DNA from: Methylobacterium tardum
GTDB taxonomy: Bacteria > Pseudomonadota > Alphaproteobacteria > Rhizobiales > Beijerinckiaceae
Length of the DNA stretch: 64,000 nt
Reading direction: 5' to 3'
Assembly (NCBI RefSeq): GCF_023546765.1
Contig: NZ_CP097484.1
Span: 3,008,001 to 3,072,000, forward strand
A program made the position numbers and the translations under genes. The notes under the pieces were generated by a model. It did not search any database and was not told the origin of the DNA. It worked only from the letters and a program-made list of their open reading frames with translations. Positions 34,909 to 42,898 of the stretch are shown here, one piece after another. Each line of letters begins with the position of its first letter. Position 1 is the first letter of the stretch.

Positions 34909-36912
34909 TCAAGCACTAAGCCGCTTATTTGGCAAACAGTCTGAGTTTGAGGTATCCGACAATCTCAATTTAAGTTCATGCCGCGACATAGGTCTACCAA
35001 GATGATAGCCTTGAAAAAGATCCACGCCGAAGGACGCTACAAGTTCAATCTGTTGCGCCTCTTCAACCCCCTCGGCGATGGGTCTTTGAGCGCAGTTTCC
35101 AACCAAATCGATGATGTTTTTGAGCAACTTTGCTCCGCGTGGCGTGTCACAGCTCTGTACGAAGAACCGATCGATTTTCACCATGTCAAAGCGCAGCTCA
35201 CTGAGGCATGTGAGACCCGCAAAACCCGTCCCAAAGTCATCCAGCCAAACACGAATTCCGGCAGCGGAAAGCCGATCCATCAACCGGGCGACTTCCGGGT
35301 TGCCGCTGATTTCCCCGCTTTCGGTGATCTCCAGGGCAAGGCGTGACGGCGCGATGCCGGCAGCGAGGACGATGGCTTCAACGGAGCTTACGAAGTTTGG
35401 ATCAGCAATCTGTCGCGCGGAAATATTCACGCTGGCGATTGGTAGGGCTGGCTCCCTCGCAAGGAGGTCGCAGGCCTCGCGCAAGATCCAAGCGCCCATT
35501 TCGAGAATGACTCCTGTGCGCTCGGCGACAGGAATGAACGTATCCGGCGAGATCGCGCGACCCTCAGCATCCTTAAGCCGCATAAGGGCTTCCGCAGCCC
35601 AGATGCGGCCGGACGAGACATCGGCGATGGGCTGAAAGACCGCGGAGATGCGGCCATCTACGACGGCAGACCGCAGCATTTCGGCATTGAGATCATCGCT
35701 TTCAGCGCCGTGCAGCATGCGCGCGTTAAAAATTCTCGCCCTATCGCGACCCTCTTCCTTTGCGACGTATAAAGCGAGGTCAGCTGCAGTCACCGTGCGT
35801 TCGGGCTTGTCCGCCTCGACATCAGCCGAGAAGGCCGCTCCGATGCTTACCGTAACGTTCGAGAGCAGATCCCGCCGCGCCGGATGCGGAATTTGCAATG
35901 CCTCGACGGTTTTGCGAAGTTCCTCAGCGAATGCGAGAACCTGCTCGGCCGATTGAGCGGGAAATAGCGCCGCGAACTCCTCACCGCCGAAGCGGCCAAG
36001 CGCGTATTGCCTTGGGCTAGCCGCACCGCGCATCGCCTCACCCAGTGCGGCAAGGCAGCGGTCCCCCTGCTGATGTCCGTATCGGTCGTTGTACAGCTTG
36101 AAGAAGTCGACGTCGATCAGGATTATACCGAACGCTTGGCCCGAGTTCCTGTTGGCCATCCAGAGTTCCTGTAGCACGCCGTCGATGGCGCGCCGGTTCG
36201 CCAGGCCCGTTAGAGCGTCGGTCGTGGATAACCGGAACAACTCTTCCCCGCGGAGTACGACTTCTCGTTGCCGCAGCTCGGCTCGGCAGGCGTTCAAATG
36301 CACACGATAGCGTTCACGATTGTATTTGAAATTTAGAAATGCTGTGAGCAGAAAGCTCAAAACGTATAGCGAACCAAAACATGTAATATAAGACATGTTG
36401 TTGGTCCACTCGGTGGACCAAAGCAGGAAGGTCGCCGTTATGAGACCTGATGAGAGCAGGGCAAAGGTGAAGCTGAAATCAAAGAACAGGTTGGCGACCA
36501 ACATAAAGATCAGGCCGTAGCCGGCATAGTAGAGGATCGCTGTTTCATCGGAGCTTTGTGCCGCAAGGTAGAGCCACGCTGCGAAGCCAACGTAGATGCC
36601 GAGCGAGCATTGAAGCTCGAGGATGCGCGTGCCGACGCCGCGTCGGACCTGCAGCATGATTGCAGTGACATAGCATCCGCCGACCACAAGGCGCAGCGCT
36701 AGTAGGTACGGGAGCATGTCACGGATGAGGAGTGCGTCCATCGCGCCGAACGCGACGTAGAGCAGGCCCACAACCAGGCACGCTTTGCCCATCTCCTCGC
36801 GCAGAGCCTGTGCGTGCTGCGCCTTGAAGGTCGTGTGTAGAGCCGGCGAGCGGCGCTGAAACCAACGCTTGCCGAGTTCACAATCAAGCAGATCAAGCGT
36901 TGCGGTACTCAT
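34909..36912 (-). CDS. Membrane GGDEF-EAL c-di-GMP protein
   Basis: 667 residues from ATG 36912. The N-terminal half (about 40-225) has five to seven hydrophobic segments (ACLVVGLLYVAFGAMDALLI, YLLALRLVVGGCYVTAIML, GLIFMLVANLFFDFSFTFAL, YITCFGSLYVLSFLLTAFL), a membrane sensor region. The GGDEF domain (about 250-410) has the active motif RFGGEEFAALFP; the RxxD inhibitory site is not obvious. The EAL domain (about 425-655) has AAEALMRLKDAEG, SVNISARQIADP, LEITESGEI, WLDDFGTGFAGLTCLSEL and AEGVEE, so catalytic residues look intact. It could make and degrade c-di-GMP. Codon use is less GC-rich than in the flanking genes. The longer frame to 37158 was rejected because it lacks family similarity. 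Confidence 0.87.
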   Translation of the reverse strand: MSTATLDLLDCELGKRWFQRRSPALHTTFKAQHAQALREEMGKACLVVGLLYVAFGAMDALLIRDMLPYLLALRLVVGGCYVTAIMLQVRRGVGTRILELQCSLGIYVGFAAWLYLAAQSSDETAILYYAGYGLIFMLVANLFFDFSFTFALLSSGLITATFLLWSTEWTNNMSYITCFGSLYVLSFLLTAFLNFKYNRERYRVHLNACRAELRQREVVLRGEELFRLSTTDALTGLANRRAIDGVLQELWMANRNSGQAFGIILIDVDFFKLYNDRYGHQQGDRCLAALGEAMRGAASPRQYALGRFGGEEFAALFPAQSAEQVLAFAEELRKTVEALQIPHPARRDLLSNVTVSIGAAFSADVEADKPERTVTAADLALYVAKEEGRDRARIFNARMLHGAESDDLNAEMLRSAVVDGRISAVFQPIADVSSGRIWAAEALMRLKDAEGRAISPDTFIPVAERTGVILEMGAWILREACDLLAREPALPIASVNISARQIADPNFVSSVEAIVLAAGIAPSRLALEITESGEISGNPEVARLMDRLSAAGIRVWLDDFGTGFAGLTCLSELRFDMVKIDRFFVQSCDTPRGAKLLKNIIDLVGNCAQRPIAEGVEEAQQIELVASFGVDLFQGYHLGRPMSRHELKLRLSDTSNSDCLPNKRLSA

Positions 36913-37302
36913 CGTGCACCCAGCCTCACGCGGCACCGTTACCACTCGTGGGGTCCCGAAACTCTTAATGCTGGGCACGTCGGCGCGCCGCGCGGTTCTA
37001 GTTCCGGGCGCTCGCTGCGCGCATCCCAAAGCTGTGGCTGACCCGCCCCTAATTTGCTGGCGCGACAAGCTAGGCGTGCATTGCTCGGAGCGACCAGCAG
37101 ACCGCTCGCTGGTGCATGGCTGCCGCCCACCGCCCTTCCAAAGAGGAAAGACCCTCATCGCCGTGCAGTCTGCCGCTTACAAGCACGAAGTTCCTGCGCT
37201 CACGAGCGGATGAGCAACCCCCTGGACAAAACTTAACCATTCGTTAAGCTTAACCATTAGACGCGGATGCGTTCCGGCGTCTGAGGCTAAGGGCGGTTGA
37301 GC
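36913..37302. other. Divergent intergenic region with CtrA-like site
   Basis: 390 bp between the divergent GGDEF-EAL and methyltransferase genes. Apart from the CtrA-like sequence at 37233-37255, nothing recognisable was found; open frames here are short and without family features. Confidence 0.5.
37233..37255 (+). promoter_or_regulatory. CtrA-type binding site plus half-site
   Basis: TTAA-CCATTCG-TTAAG (37233-37248) fits the CtrA consensus TTAA-N7-TTAA exactly, and a further TTAACC half-site follows at 37250-37255. It ends 48 bp before the ATG at 37303. CtrA is the cell-cycle/motility regulator of alphaproteobacteria. Confidence 0.6.
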
Positions 37303-38370
37303 ATGTCGGGCGGGCTACTTCCACTGTCTCGTGAGCGTGACCGCTTGCACGATTTCGCATCGCTCAGGCAGGTCGAGCCATCACGCATTGATGGCCGTCA
37401 GAGCTTAGTTGAGCTTCCCGAGTCGCTCTATCCAATTGTGGCGAACGACGTGAGTCGGGCTCTGACCGATCTTCTCGCGCTTGCAATCCCTGGAAATTAC
37501 ACGCAGCTGACGAGCGCCGTCATCGATCTGCTTGGCTTGCTAAAAGGAACGTTTAGCGACCGAGCATGGCGGGAAGCTGTCCTGCCGGCTGCTCGCACAC
37601 ATGCTCTCGCTAACCTCGTGCACGAGTGTCCATTCACGCGCCATTCCTTTACGAAACCGCGTGGATACCCTGGAGATGCTGGGCTGCTAGATTTTGTATA
37701 CCGCCATCCAGCTGCGCGTCCCACACAGGAAGCTGCGACAGAGGCCGGGCGCACAGTCATGGCCTTCACCGTCGACGTAACCGCCTGCGAGGCCGTGCGT
37801 CACCGCCGGTCTATCTTGGCCAGAAAGATCGGCGAGACAGCAGCGCGTAAAGATCGGCCCGCAATTTTGGCCGTCGCGAGTGGCCACCTTCGCGAGGCGG
37901 AGCTAAGCATCGCCTTGAAAGAGGGACGCGTCGGGCGTTTGCTCGCAACCGACCAAGACAAGACGAGCCTTTCGGTAGTTGACGGATACCGTACGTCGAT
38001 TACTGATGCGATCGAGGCGAAGCAGGTTACCGTCAGGAACATTCTTTCAGGCAAGTCGAGCCTGGGGCGCTTTGATTTTATCTATGCCGCTGGTCTCTAT
38101 GACTACTTGGACGCCAAGGTCGCGGCACGCCTCACGCGCATCCTCTTTGATCACCTCAATGACGGGGGACGCCTCCTCATCCCGAACTTCCTCTGGGGCG
38201 TCCCGGAAGAGGCCTATATGGAAGTGTTCATGGATTGGTACCTCCTGTACCGCTCCCGTGATGAAATTGAGCGCTTCGCGCAGAACCTTGTGCCGGCAGA
38301 AGTCCGAAAGACGACCTACACAGAGGACGCCGCGGGCGTCATCGGCTACCTTGAGGTCGAACGTGTCTAG
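37303..38370 (+). CDS. SAM-dependent methyltransferase-like protein, PhcB-like
   Basis: 355 residues from ATG 37303 (a TTG at 37297 is possible). The second half is a class I methyltransferase-like fold: RPAILAVASGHLREAELS in the SAM-binding glycine-loop region, RLLATDQDKTSLSVVDGYR, FDFIYAAGLYDYLDAKVAARL and NDGGRLLIPNFLWGVPEE. The middle block FTRHSFTKPRGYPGDAGLLDF is, as I recall, characteristic of proteins annotated as 3-hydroxypalmitate methyl ester biosynthesis (PhcB of Ralstonia). If so, it would methylate a hydroxy fatty acid to make a diffusible signal. The glycine-rich SAM motif is degenerate (VASGHLRE). It is transcribed away from the GGDEF-EAL gene behind a CtrA-like site. Confidence 0.65.
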   Translation: MSGGLLPLSRERDRLHDFASLRQVEPSRIDGRQSLVELPESLYPIVANDVSRALTDLLALAIPGNYTQLTSAVIDLLGLLKGTFSDRAWREAVLPAARTHALANLVHECPFTRHSFTKPRGYPGDAGLLDFVYRHPAARPTQEAATEAGRTVMAFTVDVTACEAVRHRRSILARKIGETAARKDRPAILAVASGHLREAELSIALKEGRVGRLLATDQDKTSLSVVDGYRTSITDAIEAKQVTVRNILSGKSSLGRFDFIYAAGLYDYLDAKVAARLTRILFDHLNDGGRLLIPNFLWGVPEEAYMEVFMDWYLLYRSRDEIERFAQNLVPAEVRKTTYTEDAAGVIGYLEVERV

Positions 38371-38558
38371 AGGGCCGATGTAACGCGGACATCATGCGGG
38401 GTAGATCCCACCGACTGGAAGCCGGTTCTCGCTCCGAAAGGCTGAATGCCGCGATCTGAACGAGGCTATCTAAGGTCTCAGATCCCACAGTCCGCTTAAC
38501 CGCCTGTCAAGGCAGAGCAAGGCAGATGCCGCCTCAGCTGTAAACGGCGAGGAGCCAG

Positions 38559-39239
38559 ATGCTGATCCGGGGTGCGGCCACGCTAGTTGCGTCCGTTTTG
38601 GCGGCTTCCGCCACTTGGGCTGCTGACCTAGACGCTCCCCGTGAGGCTATGGCCCCGGTACTTGGGCCGCAGCCCTTCTATTTGCATGTTGGCGTGGCGG
38701 GGATCTTCAACGACCCGCGCGCACACATCAGCGTCGCCAGTGCGCCGATACCCGGGGCTGCAGTCAAAATCGCGGATCGGGCCACTTTCGCTGTCGAGGC
38801 GGGCTACTTCATAGCTGCCAATATCGCCGTGTCCGTGAGCGGTGGCGTCCCACCCATATCAAAGGTCGAGGCAGCCGGCACATTGAGTGGCTTAGGTGCT
38901 ATCGGAAAGACGCAGGGTGGCCCCATTGCTGCAACTGTGCACTATCACTTCGGCGAACTCGGCGCATTTCAGCCCTACATCGGCGCAGGTGTTTCTGCCC
39001 TCGTGGTTTTCAGCGACGAGGATCGGCTTCTCCGTCGCTATCGGACGGAAGAGGCAGTCGGGGTCGTGCTCCAGGCGGGATTCGACCTCATGCTAGATGC
39101 ACATTGGGGCGTGTTCTTTGATGCCAAGAAAGGCTTCATTGCAACAAATACCAGGGGTTACTTAACCGGATTGCCGGCGCACTCAAGCGTAAGCTTGGAT
39201 CCAGTAGTTCTCCACTCCGGGCTAACCTACCGTTTTTAA
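38559..39239 (+). CDS. ompW: OmpW-family outer-membrane protein
   Basis: 226 residues. A signal peptide (MLIRGAATLVASVLAASATWA-AD) is followed by a small beta-barrel with OmpW features: FYLHVGVAGIFNDPRA at the first strand, a central IAATVHYHFGELGAFQPYIGAGVSAL (the family block with YIGAG) and WGVFFDAKKGFI, ending in TYRF with a C-terminal Phe as outer-membrane proteins require. OmpW forms an eight-stranded barrel with a hydrophobic channel. It follows the methyltransferase gene by 188 bp on the same strand and has the same lower-GC codon use, so it may have arrived with it. Confidence 0.82.
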   Translation: MLIRGAATLVASVLAASATWAADLDAPREAMAPVLGPQPFYLHVGVAGIFNDPRAHISVASAPIPGAAVKIADRATFAVEAGYFIAANIAVSVSGGVPPISKVEAAGTLSGLGAIGKTQGGPIAATVHYHFGELGAFQPYIGAGVSALVVFSDEDRLLRRYRTEEAVGVVLQAGFDLMLDAHWGVFFDAKKGFIATNTRGYLTGLPAHSSVSLDPVVLHSGLTYRF

Positions 39240-39270
39240 GGTTCATCGCAGCACTAGACTTGGGCGGGAC

Positions 39271-39489
39271 ATTACGAACGATCGAGCATACAAGACGCTC
39301 AAGCGCCACCCGGCTGGTCACGGGCTCGACCCGCGCACCTACCGCGAGCGCTACAGCGTTCCAGCCAACTATCCCCTAATCGTGGCAAACTACGCCGCCC
39401 AGCGCTCAGCCCCGACGAAGGCGATCGGCCTCGGCCGCCCTGGCGCGCCGGCAGATTGCGAGCCGGCCCGGGGTCGCCGCGCAGCCTAG
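39271..39489 (+). pseudogene. MucR/Ros zinc-finger regulator, C-terminal remnant
   Basis: The frame ending at TAG 39487-39489 encodes KTLKRHPAGHGLDPRTYRER, then YSVPANYPLIVANYAAQRSA and KAIGLGRP. This matches the second half of the MucR/Ros zinc finger and its conserved C-terminus (TPxEYRxKWGLPxDYPMVAPNYA in typical members). The N-terminal region with the CxxC pair is missing: the frame runs back without it into the end of ompW. A truncated gene copy at the edge of the lower-GC segment. Confidence 0.7.
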
Positions 39490-39629
39490 AACCTCATTGC
39501 ACTTCGAACATTGCATACGGGATCGTGCGTCGGGCGCGGACCCGCTTCTACCTCGTTGGGCCGACCACGCGTCCATTTTGCGTAAGATGTTCGAGCTATA
39601 AGGCCGCAATCCTTAGCCTGAGTGCTGAC

Positions 39630-42002
39630 ATGCGGCTGCGCACGCTTCTCGCCCTCGTCTTTGCCGCCTGCGCGCTGATCGTGACCTTCGCTGGCACGGT
39701 CTTGGTCTCTCGCTTCGTCGCGGTTCGCGTTCAGATCCGCGCCGAAGCGCGCATGGCAGACCTGGCCGACCACCTGCGCCAGACTATCGACGCCAACATC
39801 GCCGAGCGCCTGGGCGACATGGCCGTTCTATCCTCTGTCGCACAGACGACGGCGGCGACCGCGGACGCGCGCCGCGCGTGGGTCGATGCCATGCGTCAGA
39901 GCTACCCCGCCTACGCTTGGATCGGCTTCACCGATCGCCGAGGCTTTGTGATCGCCAGCACCGGCGGGCTGCTGGAGGGCGAGAGCGTCACCGCGCGGCC
40001 GTGGTTTCGCGCGGGTCTCTATCATCCCGTCGTAGTCGACGTGCACGAGGCGGCGCTGCTGGCCCAGAAACTCCCCGCACTGCCCTACGGCGAGCCCAAG
40101 CGCTTCGTCGATGTCGCTGCGCCAATGCGCGACGCGTCTGGAGGTACCGTCGGGGTTGTGGGCGGTCACCTGAGCGTCCGGTGGATGCGCGAGATCAGCC
40201 GCGCTGCCATAGCCTCAGCGCTCGCACGCGATCCGAGCGTCTCGGCCATGATCCTCGCCAGTGACGGCACCGTGGTGCTCGGGCCGGGTGACCAGGACGG
40301 CGAGCGCCTCCAGGCCGATTTGCCCGCGCTCGCGGCACTCGCGGCCGGGGCCGAGCGGGCCAGTGCGCGCGGTCCGTGGCCGGATGGGCACGAGTATTTC
40401 ACCGGGGCGAGCCGCGCGCAGGGTACCGCCGAGCAACCGACGCTGCCCTGGACCATCGTGGTCCGCCAGCCTGTCGAGATCGCCCAGACGATCTCCGGCC
40501 CGATCCTCAACCAACTGATCCTCGGTGGCGCAGTCTTCGCGCTTCTGTTCGCGCTGCTGGGCTGGTGGGCAGCCGAGCACCTCGCCGGTCCGCTGCGGAA
40601 GCTCGCGACGGCCGCCAGCGGCATCGGGCACGCCCCCGACGGTGCCCGCCTGCCGGCACCGCGCGGGTACGTTGAGATCGCTGAACTGACCGGCGCTCTC
40701 ACCGGGCTCCTCGCGCGCCTGGGCGAGCGCGATCGAGCCTTGGCCGGGGCCAACGCCGACTTGGAGCGGCGCGTCCTCGAGCGCACTGCGGAACTCACCG
40801 AGGCCTGTGGACGGGCGGAAGCAGCCCAGGCGCACGCGGAAGCCGGCGAGCGCGCCAAGAGCGAGTTTCTCGCTACGATGAGTCACGAGGTCCGCACGCC
40901 GCTGAACGCCATCGTGGGCTTCGGTGACTTGCTCGCTGACGACACTGGCCTTAGCCCCGCTCAGCGGCGCTGCGTCGATCAGATGCGCGTCGGCTGTGAG
41001 GTTCTGACCAGCGTGGTCAACGACATCCTCGACTTCGCCCGCATCGAGGCCGACAGCATAACGCTGGAGGCCGCGCCGTTCAGACCCCGCTCCTTTGTCG
41101 AGGACACGCTGGCTCTGGTTCGCGGCAGCGCTGAGCGCAAGGGCCTGGACCTGCGGATCGAAGAGGGACCAGAGGACCACCGCGTCGTCGGCGACGTCAC
41201 CCGCTTGCGCCAAGTGCTGCTCAACCTCGTCAACAACGCCGTAAAGTTCACGGCGCAGGGTTCGGTCACGGTCGCGCTCACCCAGGTAGCAGAACATGAC
41301 GGCATCGCATTGCGGGTCACCGTGCGTGACACCGGCATCGGCATCCCGGTCGAGGCGCAGGCGCGGCTGTTCACGCGCTTCGTCCAGGCCGACAGCAGCA
41401 CCACGCGCCGGTTCGGCGGCACGGGTCTAGGCTTGGCCATCGCGAAGGGGCTGATCGAGGCGATGGGCGGAGCGATGGGTCTGGAGAGCCAGGACGGTGC
41501 CGGCTCGACTTTCTGGTTCCGCCTCAAGCTTCCGAGCGCACCTGAGGTCGAGCCAGTCACCGGGCCAGCGCAAGCCGTCGTTCCTTCCGGTTCGGACGCT
41601 TTCACGCCCGCGCGCCTGCTGTTGGTGGAGGACACCGCGATCAATCGCGAAATCGCTCAGATGGTGCTCGAAGCGGTGGGCTACCGCGTCGATGTGGCCT
41701 GTAATGGTCAAGAGGCCGTGACCTTGGTCCAGACTCGCACCTACGACCTCGTGCAGATGGACGTCGAGATGCCGGTGATGGACGGTCGTACAGCGATGCG
41801 ATGCATCCGTGGACTCGACGGTGCGGCGCGCGACGTGCCGATCGTCGCGATGACCGCGCACGTGCTACCGGAACAGGTGGCAGAGTTGCGGGCTGCAGGG
41901 GCAAACGGGCACATCAGCAAGCCGTTCGATCGCGCTCAACTGCGCGCTGTCATCGAGCGCAGCCTTGCTGTGGCCCGCGGGCAAGCGTCGGCTGCAGCGT
42001 AG
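39630..42002 (+). CDS. Membrane hybrid histidine kinase with Cache sensor
   Basis: 790 residues from ATG 39630. TM1 (about 3-28), an extracytoplasmic Cache-type domain (about 30-300: AYAWIGFTDRRGFVIASTGG, then ESVTARPWFRAGLYHPVVVD), TM2 (about 292-315) and a HAMP-like segment (WWAAEHLAGPLRKLATAASG). The kinase core has ATMSHEVRTPLNAIVGFGDL (phosphoacceptor His), LNLVNNAVKFTAQG, DTGIGIPVEAQARLFTRF and FGGTGLGLAIAKGLIEAMGG. The C-terminal receiver has LLVEDTAINREIAQMV, phosphoacceptor Asp in LVQMDVEMPVMDG and Lys in GHISKPFDRAQL. It senses a periplasmic ligand. The partner is unknown; a single-PAS protein follows. Confidence 0.9.
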   Translation: MRLRTLLALVFAACALIVTFAGTVLVSRFVAVRVQIRAEARMADLADHLRQTIDANIAERLGDMAVLSSVAQTTAATADARRAWVDAMRQSYPAYAWIGFTDRRGFVIASTGGLLEGESVTARPWFRAGLYHPVVVDVHEAALLAQKLPALPYGEPKRFVDVAAPMRDASGGTVGVVGGHLSVRWMREISRAAIASALARDPSVSAMILASDGTVVLGPGDQDGERLQADLPALAALAAGAERASARGPWPDGHEYFTGASRAQGTAEQPTLPWTIVVRQPVEIAQTISGPILNQLILGGAVFALLFALLGWWAAEHLAGPLRKLATAASGIGHAPDGARLPAPRGYVEIAELTGALTGLLARLGERDRALAGANADLERRVLERTAELTEACGRAEAAQAHAEAGERAKSEFLATMSHEVRTPLNAIVGFGDLLADDTGLSPAQRRCVDQMRVGCEVLTSVVNDILDFARIEADSITLEAAPFRPRSFVEDTLALVRGSAERKGLDLRIEEGPEDHRVVGDVTRLRQVLLNLVNNAVKFTAQGSVTVALTQVAEHDGIALRVTVRDTGIGIPVEAQARLFTRFVQADSSTTRRFGGTGLGLAIAKGLIEAMGGAMGLESQDGAGSTFWFRLKLPSAPEVEPVTGPAQAVVPSGSDAFTPARLLLVEDTAINREIAQMVLEAVGYRVDVACNGQEAVTLVQTRTYDLVQMDVEMPVMDGRTAMRCIRGLDGAARDVPIVAMTAHVLPEQVAELRAAGANGHISKPFDRAQLRAVIERSLAVARGQASAAA

Positions 42003-42189
42003 CGCCCACGAGCAGGAGAGCGACACCGGACATCGGGGAGATCGCTCGTGGTTCCAGAGCACAACCTCATACCGGCCCCGCGCGACAACCCCCTGGCTTC
42101 TGGTCCAAGAGGCTGCGACAACATAGCCACGCTTTGCCGCGACCGGCCGCACGGCGGCTGGATGCTCGTGCGTTGCGCACGCTATCACG

Positions 42190-42672
42190 ATGACCGCTCT
42201 GGAACTGATCCGCGCCCTGGCTCGAGACGCGCTCGTCGGCATCGTCGTCACAGATGCGAGGATCGATCAGCCCGGACCGACCATCCTCTACGCCAATCCC
42301 GCGTTCGGACGCCTTGTTGGACGGGATCCGGATGAGATCGTCGGCTTGAGTCCCCGCTTCATGCAGGGCAAGGAAACACGCAGGGCTGTTCTCGATGCCT
42401 ATCGCCACGCGCTCGCGGCGGGCCAGCGCTTCCACGGCTATCTGACCAATTACCGCGCCGACGGCACCAAGTACCGCGCCGAAGTCGATTGCCGCCCCTT
42501 CTACGACGCTCATGGGCGGATCGACTGCTTCGTCGCGTTCGAGCGCGAGGTCGTACGGCGGATTGGCCGGCCTGTCTCGACGGGAGTAGCGGGGCGCTAC
42601 GAACCCGCAAGCGTAAGTCAGGATCTGTTAACGGACGCGCTGCGAGCGCTTGGCGTCTTCGAGGCCATTTAG
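42190..42672 (+). CDS. LOV-like PAS protein lacking the photoactive cysteine
   Basis: 160 residues: one LOV/PAS domain (about 10-120) and a short helical tail. It keeps the LOV scaffold (TILYANPAFGRLVGRDPDEI, then MQGKETRRAVLDAYRHALAA, YRADGTKYRAEVDCRPFYDA), but the flavin-adduct motif GRNCRFLQG is GLSPRFMQG here, so the cysteine is replaced. It could bind flavin as a redox sensor or be a non-photoactive relative. There is no output domain, so it must act through a partner. It sits 187 bp after the hybrid kinase and upstream of the PAS-PAS-MCP gene. Confidence 0.8.
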   Translation: MTALELIRALARDALVGIVVTDARIDQPGPTILYANPAFGRLVGRDPDEIVGLSPRFMQGKETRRAVLDAYRHALAAGQRFHGYLTNYRADGTKYRAEVDCRPFYDAHGRIDCFVAFEREVVRRIGRPVSTGVAGRYEPASVSQDLLTDALRALGVFEAI

Positions 42673-42898
42673 CTCAGCGCAGTCCACAGAAACACGCAGC
42701 TATACTCGCGTTCTGGTTGTGCAATCTATGTTATCAGGCGCATATGTTCATTAGAACGGCGATTAGCAAGATTTAAGTAAGCTTTTTGGCTGATAATTGT
42801 TAATCGTCGGCAGGCGTCTGGCCAGGATCTCCGGCTCTTCGATCAAGTCCGATTGCAAAGATCGATGCAGAGTTGCTGCGTATTCGGGAGTAGCGGCC

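Noticed and set aside
36913..37158. Longer N-terminus for the GGDEF-EAL gene up to 37158
   Set aside because: The extra 82 residues are low-complexity and lack family similarity; ATG 36912 precedes the first membrane helix.
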